Assembly (NCBI GenBank): GCA_012656075.1
Contig: JAAKBF010000014.1
Location: forward strand, 372,001-436,000
From: Phytophthora hibernalis
Lineage: Eukaryota; Oomycota; Peronosporomycetes; Peronosporales; Peronosporaceae
Direction of reading: 5' to 3'
Length of the DNA: 64,000 nucleotides
Shown: positions 58,205 through 64,000 of the stretch, one piece after another
How positions within the stretch are numbered: position 1 is the first letter of the stretch
Layout of the letters: every line of letters begins with the position of its first letter
Notes under the pieces: model-generated
Database searches by the model: none
What the model was told of the DNA's origin: nothing
Seen by the model: the letters and a program-made list of their open reading frames with translations, nothing else
Program-made: the position numbers and the translations under genes

Positions 58205-58513
58205 TAGGCGCATTCTCAACCGGGCCGCATCGCATCGCACGATTTTACACCATGCGGTTCCATGTGACCGCAGCGATTGAGACTGCTCATGCGACCAATT
58301 TTGATCACTTTTCCGATTGGTCAGTTCGCTTCAACCGCCGCGGTCTGTTGTGCGCTCACTTCGCGAAAAGAGTCGAGCGAAACAGTTAGGTACTTCGAGA
58401 GATGTGTGTACTGGCGTTGCTGAGAAACTTGAAGTCTAACGTAAGCTGAATTTGAGCTGGTTTGTGCGCGCTGGATCTCATCTAGAGAATGCCGACAACT
58501 GTCGGATGCTCAA

Positions 58514-60146
58514 GTGGAGACCCTTGAAGCCGCTCTAACACGAGAACAACCTGTGCGGCAACGTCGGGTTGTACCTGAAAACAACGAGTCGCCCAACGTC
58601 AGTCAATACCCGCACTCATCCAGCAACAACCGCATCCTTCGCAGCAAGAGTATGAGTCTCGGACTTACCAACAACTGCTTGGTCCTCCGACAATCCCGCA
58701 GCTTGGTCTATCAGCGATGCAACACCCTAGTTTCTGGCAGCCCCAACAGTCTTGTTCAAACGCTCCTCGTTTAGAAGCGGTTTGGCAGCAGGCTGAATCA
58801 GAAACCCGACAGTTAAGGTTGTCGCTGAGTCCAAGATCGGTGCCGCTGCGGCCCGCATTCGCGTCGGTACCTCAACGTGAAGCAGGATGGACGTAGAGTT
58901 AGCTGGATTCAGACAGTTCGATCGATAGCGTTACAACACCAGATTCATCCTGTGACGGTGCTACAGTCACTAACGCTACTTCATAGCCAAATTCACTCGA
59001 TGATTACGATACTTGGATAGCAAATGATATTCGGGAGTAATGCACACGCCGAGGATTAAAAGTGAAAGGCAGAGCCAAGTAAAATGAGCGCATCGCTATA
59101 CTGCGCCGCCAAGATGAAGCCAAGCTTGTATATAGAGGTCTCATGTGGGAAATGCTTCCGAGACAGCGAACGTTGCGAACACTCGGACAAAGCATTGCTG
59201 GTACAGGTTGTTGAACATTCTATTTTCTGACGAGTTCGAAACCAGGTTTAGTCAGTCTGGTAAAGTTTTTGTATTGTCTCTCGTTGTATGCTTTCGATTC
59301 TTACGAACTTGTGCTTGTATTATTCGGTACAGGCGACACACCTCCTCGACCAGATCTCGACACGAGGGCAGTTGGTGACAAGAGCTGTTTTTGGCAGGAT
59401 GTTCGCGAGGCCTACGTGACGGTTTATGCTGACGATCACAGCGCCAACGTGTTAGCGTTCTCTCACGATTTTTTAATTGATTCGTCTGTCATGAGGGCTC
59501 ATTCATCCAAGAAACTGTACGGTATGTGGAAGGAAATAGATCGGTACTACATCCTGGCCGAAAAGAAGTTCACCACGTCAGGGCGGCATGAGAACGAATT
59601 CGCCAACTTCGTGGACAACCACGGGTTTGTGCTCTACTTGCGGAAATGGCGCGGGGTACGTGCATACGACATTTTTGAAGATCTGTAAATGAAACTAACA
59701 GTGCTCCTGATGCATGTAGGCGAAACCAGAGCTAAATAATTTCGTGTAGAGCGGGATGCTTGATAAAAACCAATTTGACTCACTTTACGAAAACAATACG
59801 ACAGATGCGAATCCCTCTTCGGCAACAATGACTCCCTCAAAATCTATAGCGCTCGAGATACAGTCACTCGATGTATTGGCCATTTCAGTGGCAACGTTTG
59901 TCAACGACCGACTTAGCGTGGTCGAGCGTGCGAAAGCTTCAAGAAACAAACAGTTGCAGTTGAAGTCAAGTATACTAGCAATTTAGGGGATATTCGTCGA
60001 CAACTCGCCGATGTTGACCGTGAGCTGGTACATGCGGAAGGATCTTCCATGCAAAGGCGTGAGAAAGACCGCAATCTACTCCTCCACGAACGTCAGGAAT
60101 TGATTAAACGGCTGTGCGGGGACAAAACAATAGCAAGATCAACTTA
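58514..60146 (+). pseudogene. Harbinger Myb/SANT-like protein, element 2
   Basis: The clearest part, 59353-59688, reads DKSCFWQDVREAYVTVYADD, FLIDSSVMRAHSSKKLYGMW, KEIDRYYILAEKKFTTSGRH and ENEFANFVDNHGFVLYLRKW, a segment I recognise from the companion ORFs of oomycete Harbinger elements. C-terminal pieces at 59756-60146 (QFDSLYENNTTDANPSSAT; EIQSLDVLAISVATFVNDR; REKDRNLLLHERQELIKRL) form the usual coiled coil. An upstream frame at 58514-58774 may be its N-terminus but is not recognised. A TAG after SSILAI (59984) and other shifts interrupt it. Confidence 0.6.
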
Positions 60147-60200
60147 GAACGCTCAGCAAATTATGTTTCACGAAATGAAGGCTAAAACAAAGCCTTTATA

Positions 60201-60566
60201 TTATTCATTGAGAAGGTTCTCACGTGTCCGACGAATACAGTTGTGCTGGAGTCGATGCAAATCTTTGCCAGCGATATGTTGAACGACAAATCCACGTGTA
60301 CTCTCATCCAGAAGCTCAACAACGCCACCTCGTTCAGTTTCAAACTGGGTGTCTCTATACGAGAGATCTCTACTCCTGTTCCACGTGCGCACCTCCTTCT
60401 TTATTGCATTTATCGTTCTTTTCACCGTATCAGGGTACTCAATTACTCGCTGTTCAATACAAAAGTTTAAAAGTCGCATGAAAGCGTGAATTACGTGGGG
60501 TGTGTTCTTGAGGGAAATGCACAGAGGTTTCTTAACCCCCGGTACTAAGGCTTGATAAGGCAGCAT
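60201..60566 (-). CDS. Hypothetical protein, 121 codons
   Basis: An open minus-strand frame between the Myb-like ORF and the palindromic block. The translation (for example IEYPDTVKRTINAIKKEVRT, then ERGGVVELLDESTRG) is soluble, mixed-charge and protein-like, but I do not recognise it. The start codon is uncertain. It may be a fragment of another transposon protein. Confidence 0.2.
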   Translation of the reverse strand: MLPYQALVPGVKKPLCISLKNTPHVIHAFMRLLNFCIEQRVIEYPDTVKRTINAIKKEVRTWNRSRDLSYRDTQFETERGGVVELLDESTRGFVVQHIAGKDLHRLQHNCIRRTRENLLNE

Positions 60567-62172
60567 GTGACAATTCTCACATGCTTGATCTCAAGCACGA
60601 GAGAATGGACAAAGACTGGACATTTGAGTCGAAATAGTCCGCGATGCACAGGGCTTAGGGTGCCAACCGTCAAAAGAAAGGTCAATGTATCCACTCCCTG
60701 TCATGGCCAGTACACAGCTTCCACACGTTTTGGTGGCTGATAGCCGTCAGTGTTCATTCCAGAATTCGCCAAGTGGAGTGAACATGCTGTCGCGTCGCGT
60801 GAGATGCCGCGAGGCCGAGGCGTTCTTTCGCCGCGTAGAGGAGAGGACGGATGACATTCGAGAGCGGCTTATACGCGAGCATGGCACGTATGTCAGCAGT
60901 ACAAGGAACCACGATGATGACATCAGCGAGTAGAAGGAAGAGGAGAACGAGGTAACACCGATCGACGCCCAGCAGACTATCCCAGCTGACGATGACCGCT
61001 CGCAATAGCGCAGTTGCAAGATACCAGAAGAAAGGAGACTAATCGACCCTTACGACCTCCTGGCGAAGATGCCAAGACTGATTGAGAAGGACCCCGCTGC
61101 AGCGCTGAATTTTGAGGGACTGGCGGAAGTTGCTGTACATGCTAAATGAGATGAAGCCCACACGGACAAAATATACTACCCGAGGAAACCACAAGCACGT
61201 GATGGACAACAAGTGAGTTGATGTAGATGGAATTCTCAAACGGCACCAGCGGCAGTTCAAGGTATACACTATACTCGCGCCAGTTAGGTACAATCTCCAA
61301 GAGACACTGTTTTACTGTCGCAAATGCTCTGAGCGGCAAGTGCGTATTGCTTGACATCCAACATGTTAACGTCGACATAATATTTGATATCATGCTAGTA
61401 TGTACTTGTGTGCTCAGTGTGTCACGGACACTACCCCAACAACAATTCCACCTGCTACCCAATTTGGCATCAGCTTGGGCACAATGGGACCAAGCGCCTG
61501 ACGCATCGTTGCGACCGCATCGTCCAGGTGAGACCGCTTGTGATGAATCGTACACGTTCTGGCGAAGTGGACGAGAATGAAGACAAGTACGCTGACGGAC
61601 AGAGTGATCTTCTTGCTGTTGGAGTTGGGAACGTGGACGTCGTATCTAATAAGGAGGAGGAAGAGCGTGCCCCTACTGATGGCGATGAAGACGCCGTTGC
61701 TGCTGAGGAGAAGGAGGCCAGCGTTGCTAATGATAAAGAGGACACCGCTGCTGAGGATACGGAGGACGTCGCTGCTCAGAAGAAGGCAGAGATCACTATC
61801 ACTTACGGTGAGGTTAATGCATTTGTAAATAAAGAGGAGACAAGTGACGGTGATATTCAGTAGGAACAGAAGCAGGGGTGCCTGCGAGTAATCGTCAACT
61901 AATGCTTGCGTTTCCCTCGTTTTCTTTTCAAGTTCAATACTCAAATTCGCATTCGCAGTCGTTTTGCACGCGAAAAGTCACTCCCAGTTAAAGGGCCAAA
62001 ACCACATCCGCTACATCAAGCGTGATGCCCACAGATATCCCTGGTGACGCTTGATATGCACCATAATCGGTGCAGTTTATAATACTTTGCACCGAGATGC
62101 GGATAGTGTTTTTTCCCGCCAATACAAAATTCAAGTCTAGGCTTTCTTTAACATGCTTGATATCAAGCATGT
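60563..62172. repeat. ~1.6-kb segment bounded by palindromic blocks
   Basis: The left border holds GCATGTGA-CAATTC-TCACATGC (60563-60584) running into ACATGCTTGATCTCAAGCAC. The right border is a perfect 22-bp palindrome with half-site ACATGCTTGAT at 62151-62172. Just inside the right border lies ATCAAGCGT ... ACGCTTGAT (62013-62051). The two borders share the core ACATGCTTGAT-TCAAGCA. The right palindrome overlaps the transposase stop codon. The segment may be a separate element nested in Harbinger 2 or native subterminal sequence. Confidence 0.45.
61408..61863 (+). pseudogene. Cys/His motif followed by acidic tail, possibly piggyBac-type C-terminus
   Basis: The frame reads CSVCHGHYPNNNSTCYPIWH and QLGHNGTKRLTHRC, then an acidic Glu/Asp/Ala-rich tail (EEEERAPTDGDEDAVAAEEK). 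Just upstream, in another frame, is LQETLFYCRKCSERQ. A spaced C-x2-C ... C ... W-H ... C series near the end of the protein is, from memory, what piggyBac-derived transposases of oomycetes carry. No DDE core was found in the segment, so the assignment is weak. Confidence 0.3.
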
Positions 62173-63176
62173 GAAAAATAGTCCGTGCATCTAAGATTTG
62201 ACGTCGTACTGGGGGTTAAAAATCCTCCACTTAATGACGAGAAGTTCAAAGGACATCTCGATACGTATCCAGCACTGACCCAAATAAAAATGTACTTGTC
62301 GCGATCTGGCATTCCTTTCAGTTGCGCCTGATTAAAAGGTGTGAGCACCACCCGCGTCTGCGGATACTCGTTGTCCCCGATAACAAAGTATGGACCTCTC
62401 AGCTCACTCAAAACACGACTGAGCGACCATTGTGTGAAAGCAACGGAATAATTTCTCCCCTGGAGCTCAGCACGCCATAGCCGTAAATCGACAACTATAG
62501 TCTGCGCATGCTTGTACATTTAGGCAATATCGCTGGTAGTGACCGGAGAAGAACGCTGTTACGCGTCCACACTCCGTGCAACGTGACACCCTAATAGAAC
62601 AGAGCGAACCATCGATCACACCAATGCATCCGGGAATTGCGCTCACACGGCTTAGAGCATGGAGTCCAGCAGAAGTGACCTCCATATCCTTATCTGTCAT
62701 ACGAAATTGAAGGGAAAGTCGTTTACAGTCATTTAACGCTCGTAACACAGCATGCACGATCCGATAGAAGCCTAATCGGCTCGTCCCCGTAATAACACGG
62801 ATGTGGTGGTAGCTGCCGCCGGCCAACCACGATATACCTGACTGAAGCATTCCTGCTGGCGATACAGGAGGTTCCCCAAGTGATCGTCGAGCCGATTGTA
62901 CATCAACAGAAAGATCCTGTCCCACAAGTGACAGCAAGCACTCAAACCCAGCAAAAATCATCCGATACTATTGCTGAAACTCCCATCAAGTAGTAAACGC
63001 TCCACATATGAGCCCCATTGAATTCTCTCGCGCATAACACGCACAACACTGCCGCTCCTCCGATATTGGGCGATATTTATTACCACTGCAGGTAGAACAA
63101 CAGCGCAACACTCGGTGTCGTCGCTCGGTGGGGCTTGCGTGGACACATTTGCTGTGAGAGGACGCGGATCAAACAT
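62163..63176 (-). pseudogene. Harbinger DDE transposase, element 2
   Basis: The N-terminal frame 63176-62958 has VRVMRERIQWGSYVERLLLD. 62961-62467 has SGISWLAGGSYHHIRVITGT, SRLGFYRIVHAVLRALNDCK, GCIGVIDGSLCSIRVSRCTE with the first Asp, and SGHYQRYCLNVQACADYSCR. 62519-62163 has GPYFVIGDNEYPQTRVVLTP with the second Asp. One frame away at ~62255 comes IRIEMSFELLVIKWRIFNPQ with the Glu. The triad is complete, so the protein could be functional if the three shifts are sequence errors. The stop codon lies in the palindrome at 62151-62172. Confidence 0.8.
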
Positions 63177-63444
63177 TGCGGGGGTCGATCTGGGAAGTGT
63201 CGAGTGTCAAGTGAAATACCGGTATTAATAGAGCGTGGAAATACAAGATATACGTATTTTGGTAGTCGAGTATGCTCCTGTTTTGATTGGTGTTTTCTCG
63301 GATAATGCGCGTGCGACGAGTTGGACGCACGCGACCAACTCACCGCATGAGCGTCTTTTTTGTACGCCGTCGCACCCCACGAACCAATGCTAAGGCACGA
63401 TTCCGTCGCATCCGACCAAAAGGTCCGGTTGAGAATGGGCCTTA

Positions 63445-64000
63445 TTAAATAAACAGCCCCTTTGCTCTCCTGTCCTATCCCATGAAACGTCTGGTGACGA
63501 CCCCAAAACAACCCGGCCCTCGTAAATCCTATCATGATGCATGATTATTCAAATGAAATTACGAAGGTAGCCTACCATACTACCCGGTATGGCCAAATCT
63601 CATAGCCTTCAGTCTGGAACCTCTTACGCCAAATATGGCCCGGACCTGTGAATCCCGAAGTAACGCAAGAGTCACCTACATCAGATTGGCTCTGATCAGG
63701 CCCTACCCATCTAGAATCCAGCGTATCAAAGGTTGCTTGTAGTCGGTCAACGACTTCTTCCCCTTGGCACAGTTAAGTGCACTCGGACTGATGGACACCT
63801 GCTTGTACTGAACCTCCAGCACCTCCAGAGCGTTGCTGTATATGTTGCGGGGTCTGCCATCTTGCCGGCAGACTGAAGAAGTGGAAGTTGCGACCTAGCG
63901 GTCGCTATAAAAAATTTAATTCAAATTTGCTAGTGACTTTCGGTGTGTCTTGGTTGTATATAGGTTCTTACCTTAACGAGCATTTGAGAGAAGACAAGAG
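63445..64000. other. Right flank, no gene recognised
   Basis: I see no continuation of the cyclin gene after the second TTA. The last ~120 bp (TATA-like TATAAAAAATTT, then a TATATAGG box) have the look of an LTR or promoter running off the window, but nothing more can be shown. Confidence 0.4.

Larger units (their letters stand above)
58207..63441. mobile_element. Complete PIF/Harbinger element 2 (5235 bp)
   Basis: The left end GGCGCATTCTCAACCGG and the right end, reverse-complemented, GGCCCATTCTCAACCGG are flanked by TTA (58204-58206 and 63442-63444). The left TTA is formed by the last base of the MITE plus its TA duplication, so this element inserted exactly at the edge of the MITE. Inside are a Myb-like ORF (+) and a transposase (-), convergent, with a ~1.6-kb foreign-looking segment between. 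Confidence 0.9.

Noticed and set aside
62958..63535. 151-codon minus-strand ORF at 63535-63080 as a host gene
   Set aside because: It runs across the Harbinger 2 terminal repeat and the N-terminus of its transposase in the wrong frame.

Overview
The window looks like nuclear DNA from an oomycete, most likely a Peronosporales (Phytophthora-type) genome. Host genes have very short introns (63-74 nt, with a clear TGCTAAC branch site in the ELMO gene), lie close together, and sit in a small gene island surrounded by transposons. The transposons seen are Ty3/Gypsy with chromodomain, Ty1/Copia, three PIF/Harbinger elements, a Mutator-like element with a SWIM finger, and TA-flanked MITEs. The species call is inference.

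Layout. (1) 1-15427: about 11.6 head-to-tail copies of a ~1328-bp unit, running off the left edge. Each unit carries on the minus strand a short ORF that I tentatively read as the N-terminus of a Crypton-type tyrosine recombinase, fused by deletion to the charged C-terminal part of another ORF, plus an 8-7-8 inverted repeat. (2) 15236-18325: the last copy continues into a longer decayed gag-like reading frame, which meets the 3' end and LTR of a Copia element. (3) 19.4-32.8 kb: the gene island. It holds an ELMO-domain protein (-), a saccharopine-dehydrogenase-like oxidoreductase (-), a CPYC glutaredoxin (-), an RBM26/27-like RNA-binding protein (+), a P4-ATPase flippase (+) and a small lipid-anchored PX protein (-). 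(4) 33.4-64 kb: a transposon graveyard. It holds a MULE, a complete Harbinger with TTA target duplication, a Gypsy gag and a Gypsy pol lying tail to tail, a Harbinger transposase fused in frame to half a reverse transcriptase, a Copia with very short LTRs, and a broken cyclin gene hemmed in by the Copia on one side and a MITE plus a second complete Harbinger on the other.

A general caution: nearly all host genes carry single-base frameshifts (eight apparent 1-base deletions and two apparent 1-base insertions) that, when allowed for, give reading frames with lengths divisible by three and intact catalytic motifs. This looks more like residual indel error in the assembly than gene death, so a frameshift alone should not be read as a pseudogene here.

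The main candidate for something new is the tandem array: a composite, internally deleted element next to a recombination-site-like inverted repeat, amplified head to tail. The Harbinger-reverse transcriptase fusion ORF and the palindrome-bounded segment inside the second Harbinger are next.
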